Positions 43,027 through 51,247 of a DNA stretch of 64,000 nucleotides are shown here, piece by piece. Below the pieces are notes generated by a model. The model was not told the origin of the DNA. It saw nothing but the letters and a program-made list of their open reading frames with translations, and did not search any database. How positions within the stretch are numbered: the stretch's first letter is position 1; the number at the start of each line of letters is the position of its first letter. The translations under genes were made by a program, and so were the position numbers. The DNA is taken from NCBI RefSeq assembly GCF_018131105.1, contig NZ_JAFCJI010000004.1, forward strand, positions 156,277-220,276, written 5' to 3'. The stretch comes from Bradyrhizobium manausense. GTDB lineage: Bacteria > Pseudomonadota > Alphaproteobacteria > Rhizobiales > Xanthobacteraceae.

Positions 43027-44310
43027 CTAGATCCCCAGCCGGTCGCGAACGCGGCCGGCGATCACCGCCGTCGTCACCCCCACGGGCCAGAACGCGTGCA
43101 TCGGGATCGGATTGATTCCGGTGACGGGCATGTCGATCTCCGCCTTGGCGCCGCCGATCAGCCGGCGCGCGAGCTGTGCGCCCATTGCGGTCGAGAGCGC
43201 GACGCCGCGGCCATTGCAGCCGAGCGAGATCAGGATGTTCTCCGCCGGCTCGTGCACATGCGGATAATGGTCCTTGGTGATGGCGAGCCGGCTGTTCCAG
43301 CCATGAGTCCAGGCCACGCCCTTGAGCTGCGGCCAGAGCCGCTCGGCGTAGCGGATGAGATAGGCAACGTCATCAGGCGAATTGATCCAGCGCATCGGGC
43401 CGCGCCCGCCCATCAGCAGGCGGTTCTGCTGGTCGATGCGGTAGTAGACGGTGATATGGCCGCTCTCATAGAGAACAGGGCGCGTCGGCATGATCGAGCG
43501 GGCGACGGTGTCGGACAGCGGCGCGGTGGCCGCGATCGACGAAAACACCGGCACGATGGTACGGCGGAGCGCGGGCCAGAGATCGTCGGTGAAGCCGTTG
43601 GTCGCAAGCAGCACCTTGTCGGCGTGCACGACCGCACGCGGCGTCTCGATCCGCCAGCGGCCGCCGTCGCGGCGCAGCGATAGCGCCGGCGTTTCGCCGT
43701 GCACCTTCGCGCCCGCCGAGATCGCGGCGCGTGCGAGGCCGCGGGCGTAGCTGAGCGGATGCAGATCGCCGCCGCGCGCATCCAGCATCGCGCCGATGTA
43801 GCGGTCCGTGCCAGTCATCTCGCGCAGCTGCTCGCGGTTGAGATACGTCACCGGCATGCCGCGGCGGATGCATTGCTGCGCGGTCTTCTCGATCGCGGCG
43901 GCGCTGGCTTCGTTGTAGGCCGCGCGCAGCGTGCCGTTCTGCCGCGCCTCGCACGGGATCTGGTAGCGGCGGATCAGATCGTGAGTGAAATTCGTGGTGC
44001 CGTAGGAGAACTCGATCATGCGGCGGCCTAGCTCGGCGCCGAAATCGGCCTCGATCTGATCGGGATCGTGCTTCAGGCCGGGATTGGTGTGGCCGCCATT
44101 GTTGCCTGACGCACCCCAGCCCGGCTCCTGCGCTTCCAGCACCAGCGCCTCGACACCCTGCTCCGCCAGATGCAGCGCCGTAGAAAGACCGGTATAGCCG
44201 CCGCCAACGATCGCTACGGAAGCGCTTTTGTCGGTATCGAGCGGCGGCGCGACCACTGGCGCGACGGCAGTGTCGGCATAAAGCGAAGGCGGCAGAGGCA
44301 GACGCGTCAT
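43027..44310 (-). CDS. FAD-dependent amine/amino-acid oxidase, PuuB-like
   Basis: A 427-residue FAD-dependent oxidoreductase of the gamma-glutamylputrescine oxidase/DAO family (E. coli PuuB is ~426 residues). The N-terminal dinucleotide motif is VAIVGGGYTGLSTALHLAEQG, followed by EAQEPGWGASGNNGG; GGRGPMRWINS and LGCNGRGVALSTAMGAQLA near the C-terminus are typical. ATG 44310 is 13 bp after the ABC ATPase gene; a longer reading in the same frame is rejected. It is the last gene of the transporter unit, so it should oxidise the imported substrate, giving an aldehyde, ammonia and H2O2. No PuuA ligase is present, so gamma-glutamylputrescine itself is not certain. Confidence 0.9.
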   Translation of the reverse strand: MTRLPLPPSLYADTAVAPVVAPPLDTDKSASVAIVGGGYTGLSTALHLAEQGVEALVLEAQEPGWGASGNNGGHTNPGLKHDPDQIEADFGAELGRRMIEFSYGTTNFTHDLIRRYQIPCEARQNGTLRAAYNEASAAAIEKTAQQCIRRGMPVTYLNREQLREMTGTDRYIGAMLDARGGDLHPLSYARGLARAAISAGAKVHGETPALSLRRDGGRWRIETPRAVVHADKVLLATNGFTDDLWPALRRTIVPVFSSIAATAPLSDTVARSIMPTRPVLYESGHITVYYRIDQQNRLLMGGRGPMRWINSPDDVAYLIRYAERLWPQLKGVAWTHGWNSRLAITKDHYPHVHEPAENILISLGCNGRGVALSTAMGAQLARRLIGGAKAEIDMPVTGINPIPMHAFWPVGVTTAVIAGRVRDRLGI

Positions 44311-44323
44311 TATTAGAATCCGG

Positions 44324-45055
44324 TCAGAGCGGATGCAGCACGCGGCGCAGAAAATCCTGCGTGCGCGGATGCTGGGGCTGGTTGAGCAGCGCCTTGGCCG
44401 GCCCCTGCTCGACGATAACGCCGCCGTCGATGAACAGCACGCGGTCGGCGACGTCGCGGGCAAAACCCATCTCGTGGGTGACGACGACCATGGTCATGCC
44501 CTCGTCCGCGAGCTTGCGCATCACGCCGAGGACGTCGCCGACGAGTTCAGGGTCGAGCGCCGAGGTCGGCTCGTCGAACAGGATCGCCTTGGGCTGCATG
44601 GCGAGGGCCCGCGCGATCGCGACGCGCTGCTGCTGGCCGCCCGAGAGCTGCGGCGGATGCACGTCGGCCTTCTCGGCCAGTCCGACGCGGGTCAGCAGCG
44701 CCCGGCCGCGCTCGAACGCCTGGGCGCGCGGCTCCTTCTTCACGAACAGCGGTCCCTCGATGACGTTCTCGAGCGCGGTGCGATGCGGGAACAGGTTGAA
44801 GCGCTGGAACACCATCGACACCTGGGTGCGGATGTTGACGATCGACGGCGCGTCGCGATCGACCTTCAGGCCCTCGACGCTGATCTCGCCGCGGTCGTAG
44901 CTTTCGAGCCCGTTGATACAGCGCAGGATAGTGGACTTGCCCGAGCCTGATGGCCCAATGATGCAGACCACCTCGCCCTTCTGCACCGAGGCCGTAATGC
45001 CCTTGAGCACCTCGACCTTGCCAAAGCTCTTGTGGACGTCGTTGAGCTCGATCAT
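44324..45055 (-). CDS. Polar amino acid ABC transporter ATP-binding protein
   Basis: A 243-residue ATPase of the polar-amino-acid uptake class. It starts MIELNDVHKSFGKVEVLKG at an ATG overlapping the permease stop by 4 nt (45052-45055). Walker A GPSGSGKST, Q-loop region MVFQRFNLFPHRTALENVIEGP, C-loop LSGGQQQRVAIARALAM and Walker B AILFDEPTSALDPEL are all intact. It pairs with the permease and the binding protein in 45052-46492, and the PuuB-like oxidase follows within 13 bp. Confidence 0.95.
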   Translation of the reverse strand: MIELNDVHKSFGKVEVLKGITASVQKGEVVCIIGPSGSGKSTILRCINGLESYDRGEISVEGLKVDRDAPSIVNIRTQVSMVFQRFNLFPHRTALENVIEGPLFVKKEPRAQAFERGRALLTRVGLAEKADVHPPQLSGGQQQRVAIARALAMQPKAILFDEPTSALDPELVGDVLGVMRKLADEGMTMVVVTHEMGFARDVADRVLFIDGGVIVEQGPAKALLNQPQHPRTQDFLRRVLHPL

Positions 45056-45705
45056 TTCTTGCCGGCCCGCTTCTCGAAGTGACGGACCAGCAGGATCAGC
45101 GGAATGCTCATGGTGAGATACATCAGCGCCACCAGCGTGAACACGTTGGTGTTCTTGAAGGTCGAGGACGCGATCAGCTTGCCCTGGAGGGCAAGCTCGG
45201 CAACCGTGATGGTCGAGGCTTGCGAGGAGTCCTTCAACATCATGATCATGACATTGCCGTAGGGCGGCAGCACGATGCGCACCGCCTGCGGCAATACCAC
45301 GCGGCGCATGGTGAGCCACCAGCCCATGCCGATCGATTGCGCCGCCTCGATCTGGCCCTTGTCGATCGCCTCGATCCCGGCGCGAAAGTTTTCCGCCTGG
45401 TAGGCCGAATAGGCAATGCCGAGACCGAGAATCGCGGCCTGCAAAGCCGACAGCGTGACGCCGAGATCCGGCATCACGAAGTAGAGATAGAACAGCAGCA
45501 CGATGATCGGGATGCCGCGGATCACGTTGATCAGGCTGGCGCTGAGCATCGACAGCGCCTTGATGCCGGAGACCCGCATCATCGCCCAGATCAGCCCGAG
45601 CACCGTCGAGAGCAGCAGCGAGCCGATCGTGACGATGATCGTCAGCGCGACGCCGTTCATCAGGATCGGGAAGAACTCGGCGGCGTCGTGCCAGAAGCCT
45701 TTCAT
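45052..45705 (-). CDS. Polar amino acid ABC transporter permease
   Basis: A 217-residue HisMQ-type permease with about five membrane segments. The EAA-type loop IEAAQSIGMGWWLTMRRVVLPQAVRIVLP lies at about residues 118-146. The N-terminus PILMNGVALTIIVTIGSLLLSTVLGL matches the class opening. It overlaps the ATPase gene by 4 nt and lies 28 bp after the binding-protein gene. Only one permease gene is present, so it likely acts as a homodimer. Confidence 0.95.
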   Translation of the reverse strand: MKGFWHDAAEFFPILMNGVALTIIVTIGSLLLSTVLGLIWAMMRVSGIKALSMLSASLINVIRGIPIIVLLFYLYFVMPDLGVTLSALQAAILGLGIAYSAYQAENFRAGIEAIDKGQIEAAQSIGMGWWLTMRRVVLPQAVRIVLPPYGNVMIMMLKDSSQASTITVAELALQGKLIASSTFKNTNVFTLVALMYLTMSIPLILLVRHFEKRAGKK

Positions 45706-45733
45706 CGGAAAGCCTTCATCAGTCAGACCCCTA

Positions 45734-46492
45734 TCAGCCCTGAGACTTCAGGCCCCATTTTCCGAGAATCTTGTCGATGGTGCCGTTGGCCTTGAGCTTG
45801 GCGAGTGACGCGTTGATCTTGCCGAGCAGCGCGCTCTCTCCCTTGCGCACGCCGATGCCGACCGAGCCGACCGTCACGGGCTTGTAGCCGTCGACGAGAC
45901 GCACCTCGGGGAAGCCGCCCTGCTTCAGATTATAGGCGAGGATCGGATAGTCGGCGTAGCCGGCCTTGAGGCGGCCGGTGTTCACGTCGCGCAGGATGTC
46001 GGGAATGGTGTCGTAGGCCTTCACCTCGGCGAACAGGCCGGTCTTCTTCAACGCGTCGACGAAGGCGGTGCCGACCTGGGCACCGACCGTCTCGCCCTTC
46101 AGATCGTCCTGCGTGGCGTAGGCCTTGGTGTCGCTCTTCGGCACGACCAGGCCTTCGCCATAGGTGTAGATCGGGTCGGAGAAGTCGACGACCTCTTTCC
46201 GCGGCGCGGTGATGAACATCGCGGCTGCGATGATGTCAATCTTGCTCGAGGTCAGCGACGGAATCAGCGTCGAGAACTGCATCGGCTCGATCTGCACGTT
46301 GAAGCCGGCATCCTTGCCCACTTCCGTGACAAGATCGACCATGATGCCCTGGATGGAGTTGGTCTTGGTGTCGAGGAAGGTGAAGGGAATGCCCGTTGGC
46401 GTCGAACCCACCTTCAACACCTGCTGCGCCGAGGCCGGCGCCATCGCTGCCAGTGCGAGTGCCGCCATTGCGGCCAGACCATAACGCTTCAT
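45734..46492 (-). CDS. Polar amino acid ABC transporter substrate-binding protein
   Basis: A 252-residue periplasmic type II binding protein with signal peptide (MKRYGLAAMAALALAAMAPASA-QQ). The family sequences VLKVGSTPTGIPFTFLDTKTNSIQGIMVDLV and MQFSTLIPSLTSSKIDIIAAAMFITAPRKEVVDFSDP are clear. A run of five or more Gs lies just upstream of the ATG as ribosome-binding site. It is divergent from the XRE-cupin regulator at 46655 across a palindrome-rich gap. The ligand is unknown; the oxidase in the operon suggests an amine or D-amino acid. Confidence 0.94.
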   Translation of the reverse strand: MKRYGLAAMAALALAAMAPASAQQVLKVGSTPTGIPFTFLDTKTNSIQGIMVDLVTEVGKDAGFNVQIEPMQFSTLIPSLTSSKIDIIAAAMFITAPRKEVVDFSDPIYTYGEGLVVPKSDTKAYATQDDLKGETVGAQVGTAFVDALKKTGLFAEVKAYDTIPDILRDVNTGRLKAGYADYPILAYNLKQGGFPEVRLVDGYKPVTVGSVGIGVRKGESALLGKINASLAKLKANGTIDKILGKWGLKSQG

Positions 46493-46573
46493 CGCATCCC
46501 CCTTTTGGGCTTGGCCGATGACGGCGCTCGCGCATGTCGCGATCAGACATTGCGGACCAAGCCGTTTCGGCCT

Positions 46574-46640
46574 ATTTTCACCAATATGAAAATTTGGTCA
46601 CACTTTCGCAGGCGATGCAAGCGGTTTTCATGCACATGAA
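46574..46640. promoter_or_regulatory. Operator-like palindromes upstream of the XRE-cupin regulator
   Basis: Two inverted repeats lie in the 162-bp divergent gap. One is ATTTTCA-N6-TGAAAAT (46574-46593). The other is TTCATG-CA-CATGAA (46627-46640), which ends 14 bp before the regulator start. Both share a TTCA/TGAA core. They are natural candidates for the binding sites of the XRE-cupin protein encoded at 46655, controlling the ABC genes and itself. Confidence 0.5.
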
Positions 46641-46654
46641 GGAAGCGGTTTGAC

Positions 46655-47332
46655 GTGAGCGGTGGCAAAAGAATGCGCAAGCCGGCCGCCGCAAAGCCGG
46701 CCAAATTGGCCACAAGCCGCAACAAGAGCGGCGGGAAGGCCACCGCGAAGCCGCCGGAGCCGGCAATGGACGTCGCGGTCGGCCGCCGCATCCGCGATCT
46801 CAGGCGCGTCAGACAGTTCTCGCTCGAAATGGTCGCTACGCACACGGATTTGTCGATCGGCTTCCTCAGCCAGATCGAGCGCGGCCTTTCGTCGCCGTCA
46901 TTGCGCGTGCTCGCCATGCTCGCCGACGTGCTGGGCGTCGGCATCGCCGCGCTGTTTGGAGCGAGCCCGAGCGCCGATGGCGCGTCCGATCAGGTTGTGA
47001 CGCGCGGGCTGCAGCGGCCCGAGCTGAAGCTCTGGCGTACCGGCGTATCGAAGCAATTGCTCAGCCCGGCCAGTACCGACAACAGACTGAACCTGTTTCT
47101 GGTGCATCTCGAGCCCGGCGGCTCTACGGGCGACGAACTCTACACCCATGACGGCGAGGAAGCCGGCCTCGTGCTCGAAGGCGAGATGATGCTGACGGTC
47201 GACAGCGAGACGTGGTCGCTGAAGACCGGCGACAGCTTTCGGTTCGCGAGCCGAAGGCCGCACCGGTTTTCCAATCCGGCGCAGGACGCAAAGGCCGTGG
47301 TGCTGTGGGTGAATTGCGTGACAGGGGCGTAG
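46655..47332 (+). CDS. XRE family transcriptional regulator with cupin domain
   Basis: A 225-residue regulator with a lysine/alanine-rich N-terminal tail (about residues 1-38). Next is an XRE helix-turn-helix (AVGRRIRDLRRVRQFSLEMV ... TDLSIGFLSQIERGLSSPSL, about 41-85), then a cupin (about 140-215) with EPGGSTGDELYTHDGEEAGLVLEGEM and RRPHRFSN. This class often controls amine, amino-acid or osmolyte catabolism with a small ligand in the cupin. The start is a GTG at 46655; ATG 46673 is a second option. It is divergent from the polar amino-acid ABC operon and should regulate it. Confidence 0.9.
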   Translation: MSGGKRMRKPAAAKPAKLATSRNKSGGKATAKPPEPAMDVAVGRRIRDLRRVRQFSLEMVATHTDLSIGFLSQIERGLSSPSLRVLAMLADVLGVGIAALFGASPSADGASDQVVTRGLQRPELKLWRTGVSKQLLSPASTDNRLNLFLVHLEPGGSTGDELYTHDGEEAGLVLEGEMMLTVDSETWSLKTGDSFRFASRRPHRFSNPAQDAKAVVLWVNCVTGA

Positions 47333-47345
47333 TTGCTCCCTCCGT

Positions 47346-47433
47346 CGTCATTGCGAGCGGAAGCGAAGCAATCCAGGCTCTCACAGCGGAGGCAGTCTGG
47401 ATGGCTTCGTCGCAAGAGCTCCTCGCAATGACG
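47346..47433. repeat. Intergenic repeat with 12-bp inverted ends
   Basis: CGTCATTGCGAG (47346-47357) and CTCGCAATGACG (47422-47433) form perfect terminal inverted repeats. The interior holds a further imperfect pair AGCGAAGCAATCCAG / CTGGATGGCTTCG. A relative lies at 63352-63436. It fills the space between the XRE gene and the convergent dadA gene. Confidence 0.75.
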
Positions 47434-47444
47434 AGCGAGAGAGT

Positions 47445-48710
47445 CTACCCGAACCGGTGACTATACCGCTCCACCGTCAGCGCACTCACATCAACATCCG
47501 GCTTCTTGCCCGACAGCATGTCCGCGAGCACGCGGCCGGAGCCGCAGGACATGGTCCAGCCGAGCGTGCCGTGGCCAGTGTTGAGGTGGAGGTTGGCGTA
47601 TTGCGTCGGGCCGATCACCGGCGGGCCATCCGGCGTCATCGGGCGCAGGCCGCTCCAGAACGTCGCCCTGGAGAGATCGCCGCCACGCGGGAACAGATCC
47701 GTCAGGGAGTGGTCGAGCGTGGCACGGCGCGCATTGTAGAGCTTGGTCGAGAAGCCTGAGATCTCGGCCGTGCCGCCGACGCGGATGCGATCCCCCAGGC
47801 GCGTGATCGCGACCTTGTAGCTCTCGTCCATCACGGTCGATTCCGGCGCGCCGGAGGCGTCTTTGATCGGCACCGTGATCGAGTAGCCCTTCACCGGATA
47901 GACCGGCAGCGAGATGCCGAGCGGCGCGGCCATCCGCGACGAATAGCTTCCGAGCGCGAGTACGTATGAGTCTGCCTGCAATAGGCCGGCGCTGGTCGCG
48001 ACGCCGCTGACACGCGCACCATCGGTGACGATGCGGTCGATGCCGGTATTGAACATGAAGCGCACGCCGAGCGCTTCCGCATGCCTGGCCAGCGCCTGCG
48101 TAAACATGTGGCAGTCGCCGGTCTCGTCCTGCGGCAAGCGAAGCCCGCCGACGAATTTTTCCTTTACACCAGCCAGCGCCGGCTCGACCGCGATGCAGCC
48201 CTCGCGGTTCAGCGTTTCGTAAGGCACGCCGTACTGCTTGAGCACGGCGACGTCCTCGCCGGTGCCATCGAGCTGGGCCTGATAGCGGAACAGTTGCAGC
48301 GTGCCCTGCGAGCGCTCGTCATATTGAATGCCGATGTCGCGGCGCAGATCGCGCAGGCAATCGCGGCTGTATTCCGCGATCGGGATCATCCGGCTCTTGT
48401 TGACCGCGTAGCGCGCGCTGGTGCAGTTGCGCAGCATCTTGAGCAGCCAGATCCACATGACGGGGTCGAGCTTCGGCCGGACCACCAGCGGGCCATGCTT
48501 CATCAGCAGCCACTTGACCGCCTTCACCGGCACACCGGGACCAGCCCATGGCGAGGAGTAGCCGGGCGACACTTCGCCGGCATTGGCAAAAGACGTCTCC
48601 AGCGCCGGCTCGGGCTGACGGTCGACGACCGTCACCTCGTGGCCGGCACGGGCGAGGTAATAGGCAGAGGTGACACCGATGACACCGCTGCCGAAGATCA
48701 GAACTTTCAC
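47445..48710 (-). CDS. dadA: D-amino acid dehydrogenase small subunit
   Basis: A 421-residue FAD-dependent membrane-associated dehydrogenase that oxidises D-amino acids (chiefly D-alanine) to keto acids and ammonia. The start is GTG, with MKVLIFGSGVIGVTSAYYLARAGHEVTVVDRQ as the FAD-binding fold. The DadA signatures TSFANAGEVSPGYSSPWAGPGVP, VRPKLDPVMWIWLLKMLRNC and GLRPMTPDGPPVIG are clear. It lies between the two XRE-cupin regulator genes, 70 bp after the transaminase gene on the same strand, with which it may be co-transcribed. Confidence 0.95.
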   Translation of the reverse strand: MKVLIFGSGVIGVTSAYYLARAGHEVTVVDRQPEPALETSFANAGEVSPGYSSPWAGPGVPVKAVKWLLMKHGPLVVRPKLDPVMWIWLLKMLRNCTSARYAVNKSRMIPIAEYSRDCLRDLRRDIGIQYDERSQGTLQLFRYQAQLDGTGEDVAVLKQYGVPYETLNREGCIAVEPALAGVKEKFVGGLRLPQDETGDCHMFTQALARHAEALGVRFMFNTGIDRIVTDGARVSGVATSAGLLQADSYVLALGSYSSRMAAPLGISLPVYPVKGYSITVPIKDASGAPESTVMDESYKVAITRLGDRIRVGGTAEISGFSTKLYNARRATLDHSLTDLFPRGGDLSRATFWSGLRPMTPDGPPVIGPTQYANLHLNTGHGTLGWTMSCGSGRVLADMLSGKKPDVDVSALTVERYSHRFG

Positions 48711-48780
48711 GCTTAATCAAACTCCCGCGGCATCACGCTCGCCGCTGCAAGATAAAACTCACCAGCGGCGAGAGCAATGA

Positions 48781-50109
48781 TCAGGCCACCCGCTTGATGG
48801 CGTCGCCCAGGATCGACACGATGTCGTCAATGTGGCTCTTCTCGACGATGAGCGGGGGCGACAGCGCGAAGGAGTCGCCGCTCATGCGGAAGTAGAGCCC
48901 GCGATTGAAGCAGTCGACCATCACGTCGTAACCGCGCGCGCCGACCGCGCCGTCACGCGACGACAGCTCGACCGCGCCCATCAGGCCGCAATTGCGGATA
49001 TCGACGACGTTCGGCAAACCCTTCAGCTGATGCAGCGCATCGCGCCAGTACTCGGCAATCGACGCTCCGCGGGTGAGCAGGCCTTCATCCTTGTAGATGT
49101 CGAGCGTGGCGATGCCAGCGGCGCAGGCGGTCGGATGCGCGGAATAGGTGTAGCCGTGGAACAGCTCCATCTGGTTCTCGGGGCCGACCATCATGCCGTC
49201 ATGCACCTTGCGGCTCGCGAATACGGCGCCGCAGGGGATGGTGCCGTTGGTGATGCCCTTGGCCGTCGTCATCAGGTCCGGCGTGACGCCGAAGAAGTCG
49301 GCGGCGAACGGCGTGCCGAGGCGGCCGAAGCCGGTGATGACCTCGTCGAAGATCAGGAGAATGCCGTGCTTGTCGCAGATCGCGCGCAGGCGCTGCAGAT
49401 AACCCTTCGGCGGCGGCAGCACGGCGGTCGAACCCGGCACGGGCTCGACGATGACGGCTGCGATCGTCTCGGCGCCATGCAAGGCCACCAGACGCTCGAG
49501 GTCGTCAGCGAGCTCTGCACCATGCTCGGGCTGATCCTTGGCGAAGGCATTGCGTGAGAGATCATGGGTGTGGCGGATGTGATCGACGCCCGGCAGCAAG
49601 GTGGCGAAGGCGCGACGGTTGGCGACCATGCCGCCGACCGAGGTGCCACCGAAGCCGACGCCGTGATAGCCGCGCTCACGGCCAATCAGGCGGGTGCGGC
49701 TCGCCTGGCCGTTGGCGCGGTGATAGGCGAGCGCGATCTTCAGTGCGGTATCGACCGACTCTGAGCCGGAATTGGTGAAGAAGACGCGGTCGAGGCCCTT
49801 CGGCGCGATCTCGGCGAGACGCTCGGCGAAGTCGAATGCCAGTGGATGGCCCATCTGGAAGGACGGCGCGAAATCCAGCGTCATCAACTGCCGCTCGACC
49901 GCAGCGGCGATCTGCTTGCGGCCGTGGCCCGCATTGACGCACCAGAGACCGGCGGAGCCGTCGATCACCTTGCGGCCGTCGACGGTGGTGTAGTGCATGC
50001 CCTCGGCCGAGGAGAACAGGCGCGGCGCCTTCTTGAACTGACGGTTGGCCGTGAACGGCATCCAGAACGAGTCGGTCTTGATAGTGTTCGGAATCTGATG
50101 AAGGGTCAC
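48781..50109 (-). CDS. Omega-amino acid--pyruvate transaminase (beta-alanine--pyruvate type)
   Basis: A 442-residue class III PLP-dependent aminotransferase. The start is GTG 50109, with AAGGAG 8 nt upstream; a longer reading from 50187 is rejected. Marks are VFFTNSGSESVDTALKIALAY, YHGVGFGGTSVGGM, AVIVEPVPGSTAVLPPP, LLIFDEVITGFGRLG (PLP Asp) and MTTAKGITNGTIPCGAV with the Schiff-base Lys in TTAKGIT. The closest style is beta-alanine/omega-amino acid:pyruvate transaminase. It would use terminal amines made by polyamine or beta-amino acid breakdown. It is divergent from the PuuR-like gene at 50258. Confidence 0.92.
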   Translation of the reverse strand: MTLHQIPNTIKTDSFWMPFTANRQFKKAPRLFSSAEGMHYTTVDGRKVIDGSAGLWCVNAGHGRKQIAAAVERQLMTLDFAPSFQMGHPLAFDFAERLAEIAPKGLDRVFFTNSGSESVDTALKIALAYHRANGQASRTRLIGRERGYHGVGFGGTSVGGMVANRRAFATLLPGVDHIRHTHDLSRNAFAKDQPEHGAELADDLERLVALHGAETIAAVIVEPVPGSTAVLPPPKGYLQRLRAICDKHGILLIFDEVITGFGRLGTPFAADFFGVTPDLMTTAKGITNGTIPCGAVFASRKVHDGMMVGPENQMELFHGYTYSAHPTACAAGIATLDIYKDEGLLTRGASIAEYWRDALHQLKGLPNVVDIRNCGLMGAVELSSRDGAVGARGYDVMVDCFNRGLYFRMSGDSFALSPPLIVEKSHIDDIVSILGDAIKRVA

Positions 50110-50257
50110 GGGCCACGCTCCTTTGCTGACGTCATAGCAGAGCCACGGCTTCGATAGCGCAACAAGTCCTTTTCTGGCGATCTGCAAGCCATTGATTTAA
50201 CTGAGGCTCCCAGTCCATATTTGCGCGATCCGCAACACCTGAAACAGGACCAGGGGC

Positions 50258-50806
50258 ATGAGCGTCGACATCGGTGGACGGCTGCGATTCATCCGGGCGC
50301 GCCACAAGCTATCGCAGCGCGAGCTCGCCAAGCGTGCCGGCGTCACCAATTCGACGATCTCGCTGATCGAATCCAACCAGATGAACCCCTCGGTCGGCGC
50401 GCTCAAGCGCATCCTCGACGGCATCCCGATGGGGCTCGCCGAGTTCTTCGCGCTGGAGCCGGAGAGCCGGCGCAAGATCTTCTACCGTGCGGAGGAGCTG
50501 ACCGAGGTCGGCAAGAAGCCGATCTCCTATCGGCAGGTCGGCGACAATCTGTTCGGCCGCAGCCTGCAGATCTTGAAAGAGCGTTACGAGCCCGGCAGCG
50601 ACACCGGACGCGTGCATCTCGTCCATGACGGCGAGGAAGGCGGCATCGTGATCTCGGGCAAGTTAGAGGTCACCGTCGAGGACGAGCGACGCATTCTCAA
50701 TCCCGGCGATGCCTATTACTTCGAGAGCCGCCGGCCGCATCGATTTCGCTGCGTCGGCGGCAAGCCGTGCGAAGTGATCTCGGCGTGCACGCCGCCGACG
50801 TTCTGA
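50258..50806 (+). CDS. XRE family cupin regulator, PuuR-like
   Basis: A 182-residue regulator with an N-terminal HTH (RLRFIRARHKLSQRELAKRAGVTNSTISLIESNQ, about 8-41) and a C-terminal cupin (about 105-175) with VHDGEEGGIVISGKLEV and PGDAYYFESRRPHRF. Length and layout match PuuR, the putrescine-responsive repressor. It is divergent from the omega-transaminase gene across 148 bp and presumably controls it, perhaps with dadA. No obvious palindrome was found in that gap. Confidence 0.9.
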   Translation: MSVDIGGRLRFIRARHKLSQRELAKRAGVTNSTISLIESNQMNPSVGALKRILDGIPMGLAEFFALEPESRRKIFYRAEELTEVGKKPISYRQVGDNLFGRSLQILKERYEPGSDTGRVHLVHDGEEGGIVISGKLEVTVEDERRILNPGDAYYFESRRPHRFRCVGGKPCEVISACTPPTF

Positions 50807-50944
50807 ACGCATCAGGTTTATCCGGGATCCTACGGAGCCACCGGTATCTTACGGAGCTTGCGGCACCTCAATTTTCGCGCGTCGGTCTTCTATATGTTGC
50901 GAGCCGTAGCCAAGCAGCCGAGCTGCTTCGTAACAGAGCTCGCG

Positions 50945-51097
50945 ATGAAAACCACCCTCGCCAATGCAGAAGCCGTGCTCGACGAAGTTCAGCGCGACAC
51001 GCGAAAGCTCCATTCACGGGAGCTGCGCGAGACTATCGAGAAATATATCGAAGAGCAGCGAGCGCAGATCAAGGTGCTCCGCCGGATGATGAACTGA
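50945..51097 (+). CDS. Small hypothetical protein (50 aa)
   Basis: An ORF of 50 codons from ATG 50945, rich in charged residues and probably a single long helix (NAEAVLDEVQRDTRKLHSRE ... EKYIEEQRAQIKVLRRMM). There is no strong ribosome-binding site, and an in-frame start at 50858 would add 29 unconvincing residues. It is a small helical protein of unknown function, supported by its codon-like amphipathic pattern only. Confidence 0.45.
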   Translation: MKTTLANAEAVLDEVQRDTRKLHSRELRETIEKYIEEQRAQIKVLRRMMN

Positions 51098-51247
51098 TCC
51101 GGCTGCCGGCGTGAACGCGACCTAAATCCTCGGACGATATCGACAATCCGACCGGCTTGACCCCGCCAGGTGGCTCACGTTCGAACCTGACGTCGCCCGG
51201 GCGAGACCAAGGACGAGATCAACCTCGTCCCGCCTCGCGGAGTCACC

